DNA of 64,000 nucleotides from Xanthomonas citri pv. mangiferaeindicae (GTDB lineage Bacteria > Pseudomonadota > Gammaproteobacteria > Xanthomonadales > Xanthomonadaceae), in NCBI GenBank assembly GCA_002240395.1, contig CP016836.1, forward strand, positions 3,348,001 to 3,412,000. The letters run 5' to 3'. This document shows positions 43,877 through 51,575 of this stretch, piece after piece. The notes below the pieces were generated by a model that searched no databases, had not been told where the DNA came from, and saw only the letters and a list, made by a program, of their open reading frames with translations. The position numbers were made by a program, and so were the translations under genes. Numbering within the stretch: position 1 is the stretch's first letter; each line of letters begins with the position of its first letter.

Positions 43877-44293
43877 ATGCGAAGGTCGATGTTCGCGCTG
43901 CTGCTGGCGCTGTGCGTGCTGCCGGCGAGTGCCCAGTCGCTGCACAAGTGCCGGGAGGCCGCGGGCGGCATCGTCTACCAGTCGCAGGCCTGCGCGGGCG
44001 CAACACTGAGGACTTGGGAGATCGCCGATCTGCGCCCAGCGCCCGTTGCGGCGCAGCCAGCCCAGGTGACGTCAAACCCGCCTTCGGCACGCCCACGAGC
44101 GATGCGCACACGCAGCTTCCGCGCGCCACGCCGACCCTCCGCGCCGCGCGACGACCGGCACGCGCGCTGCCTCGCCGCCCGCGCCCAACGCGACAAGACG
44201 CTGGCCCGCCTCGGCATGCAGCGCCGCTACGACGACCTGCGCCGACTCAACGACGCGGTCTCGTCGGCGTGCAACCATCGTGGGATCCGGTAA
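43877..44293 (+). CDS. Secreted DUF4124-like protein
   Basis: Predicted 138 aa with a Sec signal (MFALLLALCVLPASAQS), then a DUF4124-like domain with two Cys (LHKCREAAGGIVYQSQACAG). The C-terminal part is basic and Arg/Pro-rich with two more Cys. DUF4124 proteins are periplasmic, of unknown function, and common in xanthomonads. A second one lies at 45566. Confidence 0.75.
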   Translation: MRRSMFALLLALCVLPASAQSLHKCREAAGGIVYQSQACAGATLRTWEIADLRPAPVAAQPAQVTSNPPSARPRAMRTRSFRAPRRPSAPRDDRHARCLAARAQRDKTLARLGMQRRYDDLRRLNDAVSSACNHRGIR

Positions 44294-44431
44294 GCCTGCA
44301 GGGCTGAAGCAGGGCTCGTTTGGGCAGGGCACCGGTTGTCAGGTTCATCGTCGAGCTGGCCAAGCGCTGCGCATGCATCGCCACAGCTGATTCGATCAAG
44401 GGAAAGCATGTCACTGCATGCGACCCCTTCC

Positions 44432-44460
44432 TTGGGCACGCATGGGATCGGGCCTATAAT
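44432..44460 (+). promoter_or_regulatory. Sigma-70 promoter of the GNAT-Rnk gene
   Basis: TTGGGC (44432-44437) and TATAAT (44455-44460) are separated by 17 nt. The start would be near 44467, about 68 nt before the ATG at 44535. Confidence 0.6.
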
Positions 44461-44534
44461 TTCCAGCGTTGATGGAAAGAACCAGCACGGCGCGACCGTG
44501 ACAGGCTTTCATTCTTGCGACCAAGGTGGCGAAG

Positions 44535-45446
44535 ATGAAAAAGCCGTTTGTTTCGTTGCGTCCGGAGATCACGCGGACACACGCCCTGCTTTTGATGGAC
44601 TGGTTGGAAGATGAGCGCGTGACGCGCTACCTGAGCGACTCCCGCAGCGTGTCTCGATTCATCGCGCAGGCGGTAGACCGGACGCAGATGCCCATCCTGA
44701 CACACTTGTTCAATCAGGGCGGCCGATTCTTCATGACCTACGACCGGAACGATGTCCCGGTCGGCTTCGTCCGCTTGGTGAAGACAGGCACCGAGTGCGA
44801 AATCGTCTTGGTCATCGGCGACCAGGACAACTGGGGGCGCGGACTGGGCGGCAGCACCATCCGGGAAGGCCTGAAGCTCGCTTTCCTCGACATGCGGGCC
44901 GAGACCGTCATCGCCAAGATTCAGCCGGGCAACACCCGCTCGCTCAAGGGCTTTGAGCGCTGCGGCTTTTTGCGCAAAGCCGAAGTATCCACGCTGAATT
45001 CTCTGTCCATGACCTCTGCTCGATATCTCCAGTTGCTGCGCGAAGGCGTCCTGGCAAAAGCGACCGACATCTACGTCACGGAGATCGACAAAGCCCGGCT
45101 CGAGAGCCTGATTGCGTTCGAGCAAGGGGCGGCCGTTGTCGAGCTTGAACACGAGATCGAGCGCGCGATCGTCGTGGAGCCGCAGCGCGTCGCGCGCGAT
45201 GTCGTGACCATGAATTCCAGGGTCGTGCTGCAGGTGGACCACGATCAGGCGCAAGTCGAGCTCGTCTATCCGCAAGATGCCGACGACCGCTCCGGGAAAC
45301 TGTCGATCCTCACCGACGTCGGCGCCGCGATCCTGGGCTACCAAGAAGGCGATGCCTTCGACTGGAGAGTGGGCGATCGTACGCGCCATATCCGGATCGA
45401 CAAGGTGATCTACCAACCCGAATCGTTCGGGAATTTTCATCTCTAG
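44535..45446 (+). CDS. Fusion of GNAT acetyltransferase and Rnk/GreA-like domain
   Basis: Predicted 303 aa (ATG 44535; GTG 44526 is an alternative). Residues about 5-160 are GNAT-like: VGFVRLVKTGTECEIVLVIG, WGRGLGGSTIREGLKLAF, NTRSLKGFERCGF. Residues about 170-300 are like Rnk, regulator of nucleoside diphosphate kinase, with a GreA/GreB C-terminal fold: DIYVTEIDKARLESLIAFEQ, DVVTMNSRVVLQVD, VELVYPQDADD, LGYQEGDAFDW. Rnk domains bind RNA polymerase near the secondary channel. The fusion suggests acetylation of a transcription-related target, which is speculative. It has its own promoter and lies alone. Confidence 0.85.
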   Translation: MKKPFVSLRPEITRTHALLLMDWLEDERVTRYLSDSRSVSRFIAQAVDRTQMPILTHLFNQGGRFFMTYDRNDVPVGFVRLVKTGTECEIVLVIGDQDNWGRGLGGSTIREGLKLAFLDMRAETVIAKIQPGNTRSLKGFERCGFLRKAEVSTLNSLSMTSARYLQLLREGVLAKATDIYVTEIDKARLESLIAFEQGAAVVELEHEIERAIVVEPQRVARDVVTMNSRVVLQVDHDQAQVELVYPQDADDRSGKLSILTDVGAAILGYQEGDAFDWRVGDRTRHIRIDKVIYQPESFGNFHL

Positions 45447-45565
45447 ACGTCGGGTAGGGCGCTGGTGGCCAAGCCTTCCGCCCGAGTTGGCCAGGCGATC
45501 CGGTCACGTGACGCAGCACGTGAGCAGGCTTACACTCCGTCCTACAGGGGATGGAGCGTTGCATC

Positions 45566-45976
45566 ATGGATGTCAGGGGCGTCGCCGCGTTCGCGGTGTT
45601 GTTCGTCGTGTCGGCACCGGCCTTGGCCCAGCACGTCTACAAGTGCGTGAACTGGCAGGGCGCGGTCACGTACCAATCCGAACGCTGCCCCGAAGGCCAG
45701 CGCATCGATCGCACCTACGACACGAACCGTGACATTGAGGTCGGAGGGCGGGTTGTGCGCAACTTTGTGCCGACCACAGGCGGTTCGCCCGACGCACTTT
45801 CACCCACGTACGGCCGGGTCATGGATACCAACGGCCGCGTCAAGTCCGATGCGCTTTGCGAACCTGTTCGCGCTGTGGTCAATGGTGCGCGCGGCCATCG
45901 CACCATTGAAAGCATCCGCGCGAATGCGAGCCTTGTATCCCAGCTTTGCAATCACCCACGCGGTCCGGGCCGCTAG
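45566..45976 (+). CDS. Secreted DUF4124-like protein
   Basis: Predicted 136 aa. Sec signal VRGVAAFAVLFVVSAPALAQ, then DUF4124-like HVYKCVNWQGAVTYQSERCP and a tail with two Cys. It is related in layout to the protein at 43877-44293 and probably arose by duplication or parallel gain. Function unknown. ATG 45566 gives the better signal peptide; ATG 45551 is upstream. Confidence 0.75.
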   Translation: MDVRGVAAFAVLFVVSAPALAQHVYKCVNWQGAVTYQSERCPEGQRIDRTYDTNRDIEVGGRVVRNFVPTTGGSPDALSPTYGRVMDTNGRVKSDALCEPVRAVVNGARGHRTIESIRANASLVSQLCNHPRGPGR

Positions 45977-46198
45977 CGACTGACGGGCGCGGCTGCGCCA
46001 CGCTTGATGCGGTTGGTGCTCTGACGTGCGGGAACTCGCAATAGGCGAGGTAGTGATTAGGGATGTTTATCGGGCGTAGATAGAGCGCGAATCCAGACCC
46101 GACGCCGTCGCTGATCAAGGCATGCATGCCCTAGCGAGGTTTAAGTATGCAAGGGATAGAAAATTCAGCTGTAAAGCTCTGTTTTTTTCTGCACGCTG

Positions 46199-46978
46199 CT
46201 AGCGCTTCTTAGTCTTCTTGCCAACCTTGCGTCTAGCCTCTGCTGCTCGCTGAGCTGTCTTGATCCTCATCTCTTCTTCAAACCGTTCCGAAACTTTTAT
46301 CGCAAGGTCGTAGATGCCGGGCTTACCACCTCGAAGCTTGCGAAACATGTGGCCGAGCGTAGGAGAGACTGCGATTCGTCGACGACGAACGTAGTAGGCG
46401 AACTGATTACAGCTGACGTACGTAGAGAACCCACCCGCTAAGATACTCAGCTGGATCCAGAGTGAGCCGAGCGCTGGAACCCGACCAGAGTAGATCTGTA
46501 CTAGTGCGATGCAGGAAGCCGTCAGAAGGACGAGCGGAAGCACTACAAGAACGGATCTGTAACCAACTGAGACCTTCAAGATTCGGCTTGGATCCTTAGC
46601 CTTCGCGATGGAGAGGATTGCATACAAATAGAGGGGCAACCCTAAGCATGCGATGTCGATGTTGGATAGGCTATAGGCCGGCTTGGCAGCCCAGAAAATG
46701 CACCAGAGCAGGGCGGCGAGCACCAGCATGACACCGAGGTCTTTGTATAGAAGTTTGTAGAATTCACGAAGGAACTCGTTGTTACGACGATGGTGGGAGC
46801 TCAGCAGGTCGATTAGATAGGCGGTTGCTACACCCCAAAGGGTTGTGCATAGGAAGATCAGTAGCAGCGCCACTGTTAGCCCGGGAAGAAAGTCGTATGC
46901 CCGGACGAAGATGGGTGCGATCGATGCCGATCCCCACACAAGGGACACAATCATGCACAGCAGGAGGAGGTAATGCAT
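46199..46978 (-). CDS. Multi-pass membrane protein of unknown function
   Basis: Predicted 259 aa with about five or six hydrophobic segments (for example LPGLTVALLLIFLCTTLWGV, DLGVMLVLAALLWCIFWAA, SVLVVLPLVLLTASCIALV) and a cytoplasmic tail rich in Lys/Arg (RRKVGKKTKKR). I do not recognise the family. AT content and codon use are clearly unlike the core genes, pointing to transfer. It lies on the same strand 285 nt after the 2TM-beta effector gene; the gap between them shows nothing. A link to the defence genes is possible but not shown. Confidence 0.6.
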   Translation of the reverse strand: MHYLLLLCMIVSLVWGSASIAPIFVRAYDFLPGLTVALLLIFLCTTLWGVATAYLIDLLSSHHRRNNEFLREFYKLLYKDLGVMLVLAALLWCIFWAAKPAYSLSNIDIACLGLPLYLYAILSIAKAKDPSRILKVSVGYRSVLVVLPLVLLTASCIALVQIYSGRVPALGSLWIQLSILAGGFSTYVSCNQFAYYVRRRRIAVSPTLGHMFRKLRGGKPGIYDLAIKVSERFEEEMRIKTAQRAAEARRKVGKKTKKR

Positions 46979-47263
46979 GCGATGTTGACGTAGGAGTATG
47001 CCTGCCTTATCGGCTTGCCAGCTGACTTCTGAATGATCGAATTAGTAGTTAAGTGGATTGACCAAGACGATTCACGAGCCCGTTCTAACGACCTGTCAAA
47101 ATCCACCCCCTTCCTCTATCTGCTGACGCTGGGCTGGATCGAGAAGGATGAAGCCGCCGCGGCATCACAAGGTCGTTCGGCTGAACTAGGCGCGATCGGA
47201 GTGTGCGGTTTGGAAGATTTATCGGGGTTAGGGAGCGTGCCCACCTTCGGCCAACCTTGTAAC

Positions 47264-47959
47264 TCAGGTCGCCGCGCCGACTTTCTGGCGCTTGGTCTGA
47301 GCGATGACTCGCATGACCGAGTCGTACGAATTGACACCATCACAGTCCTGAGCAATGAACTCAAGTTCGAGTCGGCCTTGAGTCGGCGAGTTAGTCCAAT
47401 AATCGCCAGCCAGCACCTTGCCACCGTCTTGCAGCGTCAAGTGGCCATACCCGGTCGTCAGTTTGTTCTCTTTGTACGCGGTGCGACGCAGCTCGTAGAC
47501 GTACGCCAAGTGGGTATCAGTAGTTTTCTCGTCTGTACCCAAGAACTCGAACGTTGAATGAGCCGGCTGGCGCTGAGTGAATGACTGAATCGATACAAAC
47601 AGGTAGGTCTGCCGAATCACGAATGCGATTGGGATCGGAGCGGGGCGATTGCCCTCCTTATCCTGCCAGTCGGTGTATAGCGTTCCAGCCCAAATGCCAT
47701 GGATGCTGGGCCGCCCCAGCCAACTGGCTAGGCGCTTGAACTTCCAGGGGCGATTCGCCAACAAGCCAAACAGCGCCGTCGTGAATAGAAGCGCCATAGA
47801 GATCGATTGGAAAGCCAGTGCAACAAAGGAGGTCTGGCTGCTACTGCTGGTAACAGCCAGGCGCAGCAGCACGATCACGGCAGCGGCACCTAGAGTCACG
47901 TAAAACGACGCCTTGATGAGGCGCACGATCTCGGCGAACGTCAGCGTGACTGTTCTCAT
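47264..47959 (-). CDS. 2TM-beta (S-2TMbeta / Cap15-like) cyclic-nucleotide membrane effector
   Basis: Predicted 231 aa. Two membrane helices (ASFYVTLGAAAVIVLLRLAV and FVALAFQSISMALLFTTALF) are followed by a beta-rich domain with the family hallmarks: RPSIHGIWAGTLYTDW, PIPIAFVIRQTYLFVSIQSF, YVYELRRTA, GYGHLTL, LAGDYWTNSPTQGRLEL. This matches the two-helix plus minimal beta-barrel effectors of CBASS (Cap15) and Panoptes (OptE), which bind a cyclic nucleotide through the barrel and disrupt the inner membrane. The ATG overlaps the DisA_N-like gene stop as ATGA (47956-47959), so the two proteins are made together. It is not part of the CBASS operon further right, which has its own effector (CapV). 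Confidence 0.85.
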   Translation of the reverse strand: MRTVTLTFAEIVRLIKASFYVTLGAAAVIVLLRLAVTSSSSQTSFVALAFQSISMALLFTTALFGLLANRPWKFKRLASWLGRPSIHGIWAGTLYTDWQDKEGNRPAPIPIAFVIRQTYLFVSIQSFTQRQPAHSTFEFLGTDEKTTDTHLAYVYELRRTAYKENKLTTGYGHLTLQDGGKVLAGDYWTNSPTQGRLELEFIAQDCDGVNSYDSVMRVIAQTKRQKVGAAT

Positions 47960-48420
47960 CCGAGGCGCTCGTGGACCACGCAACGGCCGTCACTGAAATA
48001 TGACAATTCGCTACGAGCAGTCAGGATGCCGCAGCCGTGGATGCCCCGCACCCGGCTCGCCAATGCCGCTGTCATATGGCGGGCGCCCGCAGCGGCGGGT
48101 GCCGTTGCTGGAAGCAATGGCAACGGCGGGGAGACGAACTGCGACAAGTGGCTCAGAACTTCACGTTCGACGTCCACGAAGTGAAAACCGTCATGCCAGC
48201 CGGAACCAACGCTGGACACTTGTGCCAGCGTGGCCGCAATAGCTGCCTCTCCGAACACGGGCAAGGACACCTCAGCCACCGGTGGGACATCGAGTCCAAG
48301 AAACAACAGCTCATCGAGCGTCGCGTAGAAAATCACCCCGAGGCCGGTAAAGTCGCTTGGCAATTGCGCGCTTGCGGCGCGCAGAACCCGTATGGCAAAT
48401 CGTTGTGTAGAGCTTTCCAT
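47956..48420 (-). CDS. Minimal DisA_N-like (diadenylate cyclase fold) protein
   Basis: Predicted 154 aa from ATG 48420, with GAGGGG upstream. I align it by eye to the DisA_N/DAC fold: WHDGFHFVD corresponds to the DGA motif, GARHMTAALASR to the GTRHR motif, and CGILTARSELSYFSDGRCV to the VSEETGxISxxxxG strand pair. The metal-binding Asp and the RH are kept; DGA reads DGF and RHR reads RHM. No other domain or membrane segment is present, unlike DisA, CdaA or CdaS. It may be an active cyclase making c-di-AMP or a related nucleotide, or an inactive nucleotide sensor of the DACN type. It is translationally coupled to a 2TM-beta effector. Family call is by motif only. Confidence 0.65.
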   Translation of the reverse strand: MESSTQRFAIRVLRAASAQLPSDFTGLGVIFYATLDELLFLGLDVPPVAEVSLPVFGEAAIAATLAQVSSVGSGWHDGFHFVDVEREVLSHLSQFVSPPLPLLPATAPAAAGARHMTAALASRVRGIHGCGILTARSELSYFSDGRCVVHERLG

Positions 48421-48802
48421 TTCGCCGCCGCGCCCCTCGTATGGATCAGCCGCCCCCTTGGCGCCGACTATTCTAGCGCCGCAGCACCGCATCGCGATTG
48501 CAGCCTATCCTCCTCAGACGGCGACTGGCAGCATGCGCACCGAGCGCAGCAGCCTGTGGCTGTTCACCCCGACCCAGCCGTCAGGGCCAGTGCCAACCAT
48601 CAGGAACAGCAGCGGAGCCTAATGTCGCTCGCAGAGCTCGCACCACGACGCCAGATCGATGGAAGACAGGTGGGGCACAAGCTCGGAGTGAATCGCCAAC
48701 GGTTTCGTCGGCACTTACGGCTCAGTTGATTGCTGCGCCTCAAACTCCACTCGGGTGATCGGAGCGACGGCGTGATCTTCAGACTTTTGCGCTGGTTTCG
48801 CA
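48421..48802. other. Non-coding gap between DisA_N-like gene and capP
   Basis: About 380 nt with no convincing gene. On the minus strand a TAGAAT -10-like box (48470-48475) lies 50 nt ahead of the DisA_N-like ATG, with a poor -35. Two tiny plus-strand frames joined as TAATG (48533-48622 and 48622-48729) are noted but not accepted. Confidence 0.4.
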
Positions 48803-49672
48803 CTAGCGTCGGCGAGACCTGCTACCCCATTCGAGATGGCCGGTCAGCTCATCCAGTCCGGTCTCCTCGCGCGTTTGTCGCCCGAAACGGTCCACCTCGA
48901 TCTCTGGCGCGTCTTCGTTGTCGAACCAGAGCAGTGACGTCGTGGTGTCGCTCTCCGCGTAGTGGCGACTTAGCTCAACGAGCTCAAGACCAGCCTCCCA
49001 GTCTTCGAACCAGACGTCTTGGGCGACATCAGCGGTTTGAGTCTGAGTCTCCTTTGCAGCGCGGAGACGGTGTGCCAAGGCACCCTCGGGGATGGGGGAA
49101 CGCGCGCGAATCCGCGCATTTAGCGCACGCAGCGTCTTGGACTGCGCTGCATAGCGCACTGTGCCGCGCTCCATCGTAACGAAGGCACAGGGGCCGTCGC
49201 TCAATGTTGCAAATCGCGATGCTGTGGCCGGGTAGGAGGTGCAGAAGGTGGCCGCCATCGTCTTGATGGCGTCGAGGGAAGGCTCACCTTTGGAAACAAT
49301 AGCGAGCCACTGCTGATATGGCATCAGAAGTTCGGCTGCAAAAAGGTCGCAGTGGACCTCATTGATATGCCGCTTGGCGAAAGCCCAGGGCGCCACTTCC
49401 TTGTGATCTGACGGCAATTCAAGCGCGATATGCGCGATCTCGTGGCAAATCGTGAAGCGTTGGCGCTGAGGCGACTCCAAAGCGTTGATCGTGATGACGT
49501 GCTTGCCTGATGCGCGGGTCAGCGTGTAACCCGATTCGCCCTTATCAAGCTCGTCAAACTTGATCTTCGCGCCAAGGGCTTTTGCATAGGGACTCAGATC
49601 TTCGCCTACGGGAACAGCCCCAACCTGTCGCAAGAACTCACGCGCCCGGTGCGCGACCTCGGCGTCTTCCAT
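48803..49672 (-). CDS. capP: CapP-like ImmA/IrrE-family metallopeptidase, CBASS regulator
   Basis: Predicted 289 aa. Zinc protease motif HEIAH at about 77-81 and the third ligand region NEVHCDLFAAELLMP (Glu near 105), the COG2856 pattern. A C-terminal domain of about 170 residues follows. ATG 49672 has AGGAA upstream; a TTG at 49678 overlaps the capH stop. The pair HTH gene plus ImmA/IrrE gene, divergent from a CBASS operon, matches CapH-CapP, in which CapP cleaves the repressor CapH after DNA damage and so releases CBASS expression. The phage-repressor analogue (ImmA/ImmR) is the alternative, but no phage genes are adjacent. Confidence 0.85.
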   Translation of the reverse strand: MEDAEVAHRAREFLRQVGAVPVGEDLSPYAKALGAKIKFDELDKGESGYTLTRASGKHVITINALESPQRQRFTICHEIAHIALELPSDHKEVAPWAFAKRHINEVHCDLFAAELLMPYQQWLAIVSKGEPSLDAIKTMAATFCTSYPATASRFATLSDGPCAFVTMERGTVRYAAQSKTLRALNARIRARSPIPEGALAHRLRAAKETQTQTADVAQDVWFEDWEAGLELVELSRHYAESDTTTSLLWFDNEDAPEIEVDRFGRQTREETGLDELTGHLEWGSRSRRR

Positions 49673-49674
49673 AA

Positions 49675-50070
49675 TCAATCTTCCTCATCGTCGTCCTCCG
49701 CGAACGCGCGCCTGACACGCGCAATCAACGTCTCAGGATCAGGCCTCGCGTTTCCCCTGTGCCGCACGCCGGCAGCTGCCGAGAATATTTCCACATCCAC
49801 CGTGCTGTCTTCCAGCGCGTATTGGACGAGCGCTGGATCGGTGTCGGGGTGTTGCACCAGCCATGCAACTAACTCGTTCTCGCGCGGCTGAGTGCCGAGC
49901 ACCGCGAGCATCTTCTGGACCAGATCCAGCGAAGGATTGGTCTTCTCTCCCGTCTCAAGGCGGTAGACGTAGGCGTGATCAACTTCAGTGAGTTCTGTAA
50001 TACGGCGCAGCGAATGACCGCTGCGCTCCCGGAGCGTCCTCAGGGCGACGCCAAGACCGGTTTGAGGCAT
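49675..50070 (-). CDS. capH: CapH-like XRE-family repressor of CBASS
   Basis: Predicted 131 aa. N-terminal HTH: GVALRTLRERSGHSLRRITE, LTEVDHAYVYRLETGEKTNP. The C-terminal half, with a flexible linker (FSAAAGVRHRGNARPDPET) and an acidic tail (AEDDDEED), could hold the CapP cleavage site. AAAGGA precedes the ATG. A perfect palindrome GCGTT-AG-AACGC in its leader (50088-50099) is a likely operator. It is cotranscribed with capP and divergent from the CBASS operon. Confidence 0.85.
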   Translation of the reverse strand: MPQTGLGVALRTLRERSGHSLRRITELTEVDHAYVYRLETGEKTNPSLDLVQKMLAVLGTQPRENELVAWLVQHPDTDPALVQYALEDSTVDVEIFSAAAGVRHRGNARPDPETLIARVRRAFAEDDDEED

Positions 50071-50087
50071 GTGAGTCCTTTAAGAAA

Positions 50088-50099
50088 GCGTTAGAACGC
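50088..50099. promoter_or_regulatory. Candidate CapH operator
   Basis: Perfect inverted repeat GCGTT, AG, AACGC, 18 nt from the capH ATG in the divergent capH/CBASS region. No second clear copy was seen in the 270-nt region, so its use is a guess. Confidence 0.4.
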
Positions 50100-50341
50100 C
50101 ATCGAAGCTGAACGAATGCCGTGCTGGGTGTGATCTGCCGCACACAGCAGTTGTAACCGAATCGACGGACTGATAGCGTGTTGTCCAGATAGACATACAG
50201 AGGCGGCGGAAGGGAGTAGCGGGTCAGGCTGATTTCCGGTCTGAGTGTTGTCTGGCTGAGCAGCGGAGTGTGCGGTAAGCGTGGCTGCTTCGCAAATCGA
50301 AGCTGCCGGAACTTCATGTCTGAGCAAGAAGGAATAGAAAA

Positions 50342-50566
50342 ATGGCCGGTAAGAACCAGCACGTGGTGCCGCATCAGGAAGGCTGGGCGGTAAAGGGGGC
50401 GGGCAATCAGCGCGCCACGTCCGTGCACCAAACGCAGCAGAAAGCGATCGACGCAGGTCGTGAGATCGCCCGCAATCAGAGTTCGGAGCTCGTGATTCAT
50501 CGCCCTGATGGGCGCATCCGCGACAAGGACAGTCACGGCAACGACAGCTTCCCGCCGCGAGGTTGA
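50342..50566 (+). CDS. DUF2188-family small protein
   Basis: Predicted 74 aa: KNQHVVPHQEGWAVKGAGNQ, RATSVHQTQQKAIDAGREIA, HRPDGRIRDKDSHGNDS. This is the DUF2188 family, widespread, often on mobile elements, function unknown. AAGGA lies 8 nt before the ATG. It starts the CBASS operon, ending 4 nt before capV. Confidence 0.88.
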   Translation: MAGKNQHVVPHQEGWAVKGAGNQRATSVHQTQQKAIDAGREIARNQSSELVIHRPDGRIRDKDSHGNDSFPPRG

Positions 50567-50570
50567 TCCG

Positions 50571-51575
50571 ATGACTAGCATCCCCACCTACCACGTGCTT
50601 GCCCTCTCGGGTGGCGGCTACCGCGGTTTGTATACCGGAACGGTGCTCGCCGAGCTTGAAGCCAGGCTTGGGCGGCCCATCGCCTCCCACTTCGATCTCA
50701 TTTGCGGGACGTCGGCAGGTGGGATGCTGGCCCTTGGGCTCGCTGCTGAAATCCCAGCCAGCGAGTTGAAGAGCCTGTTCGAAACGCAGGGCAACCGAAT
50801 CTTCGGGTGCCGCACCTGGACACGTCGCGCGCTCGGCTTCTGGGCGAAGGCCAAACATGACTCCAAAGGGCTTGAGAATGTTCTCACCGAGCGGTTCGGC
50901 GACGCATTGATCGGCGACTTGCGGCACCGGGTGCTCATCCCGGCTGTGAACTACACGACCGGGCGCGGCCAGTTCTTCAAGACGTCGCATCATCCGAGCT
51001 TTGAGATCGACCATGAGATGCGCCTCGTCGACGTCGCGCTCGCGACTGCAGCAGCGCCCGTTTACTTCCCGCTCTTTCGGCACAAGCGAGGCGTCTTCGC
51101 TGATGGCGGCCTAGTTGGCAATGCGCCGGGGCTCTTCGGGCTGCACGAAGTCGACATGTTCTTCGCGCCTGGCGAGAAAGAGAAAAAGGTCCGTGTTCTC
51201 TCAATTGGCACGATGACCATTGGCGCGACGGTGCGCGGCGGTGCAAGCTTGGACCGCGGATTTGGGCGCTGGGGCGGCAGCCTGTTCGATCTCGTGATCT
51301 CGGCGCAAGAATCCTCAGTGGACTACATGCTCCGGCAGAAGCTCGGCGACGACTACTACCCGATCGACGACAAAGCGAGGCCCGATCAGAGCAAGGACGT
51401 CAAGGCGCTTGATCGGGTGTCCATCGCCTCGACCAACACGCTTCGGGACAGGGGTATGCACGCAGCCCAGCGTGCGCTGCCCGATCCCAAGTTTAAGCCG
51501 TTTCGTGAGCACAAGGCTGCTCCGCCGACTTTTTTTCATGGTGCGAACAAGAACGCCGAGGAGGCCACATGTTGA
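50571..51575 (+). CDS. capV: CBASS effector CapV, patatin-like phospholipase
   Basis: Predicted 334 aa. Oxyanion loop SGGGYRG (13-19), nucleophile in CGTSAGG (Ser48), and catalytic Asp in FADGGLVGN. This Ser-Asp dyad is the patatin type. In the Vibrio system CapV is switched on by 3'3'-cGAMP and degrades the cell membrane so the infected cell dies before phage release. The four-gene order capV-cdnA-cap2-cap3 is the same as in V. cholerae. It overlaps cdnA by 7 nt. Confidence 0.94.
   Translation: MTSIPTYHVLALSGGGYRGLYTGTVLAELEARLGRPIASHFDLICGTSAGGMLALGLAAEIPASELKSLFETQGNRIFGCRTWTRRALGFWAKAKHDSKGLENVLTERFGDALIGDLRHRVLIPAVNYTTGRGQFFKTSHHPSFEIDHEMRLVDVALATAAAPVYFPLFRHKRGVFADGGLVGNAPGLFGLHEVDMFFAPGEKEKKVRVLSIGTMTIGATVRGGASLDRGFGRWGGSLFDLVISAQESSVDYMLRQKLGDDYYPIDDKARPDQSKDVKALDRVSIASTNTLRDRGMHAAQRALPDPKFKPFREHKAAPPTFFHGANKNAEEATC

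Noticed and set aside
47264..47959. 2TM-beta gene as the effector of the CBASS operon
   Set aside because: It is on the other strand, beyond capP/capH, and is coupled to its own DisA_N-like gene; CBASS already has CapV.
48533..48729. Two tiny plus-strand frames (29 and 35 codons) joined as TAATG before the DisA_N-like gene
   Set aside because: No ribosome site for the first, no family, and length is within chance.
48803..50070. XRE plus ImmA/IrrE as a prophage repressor module
   Set aside because: No phage structural or integrase genes adjoin; the divergent CBASS operon makes CapH/CapP the better fit.
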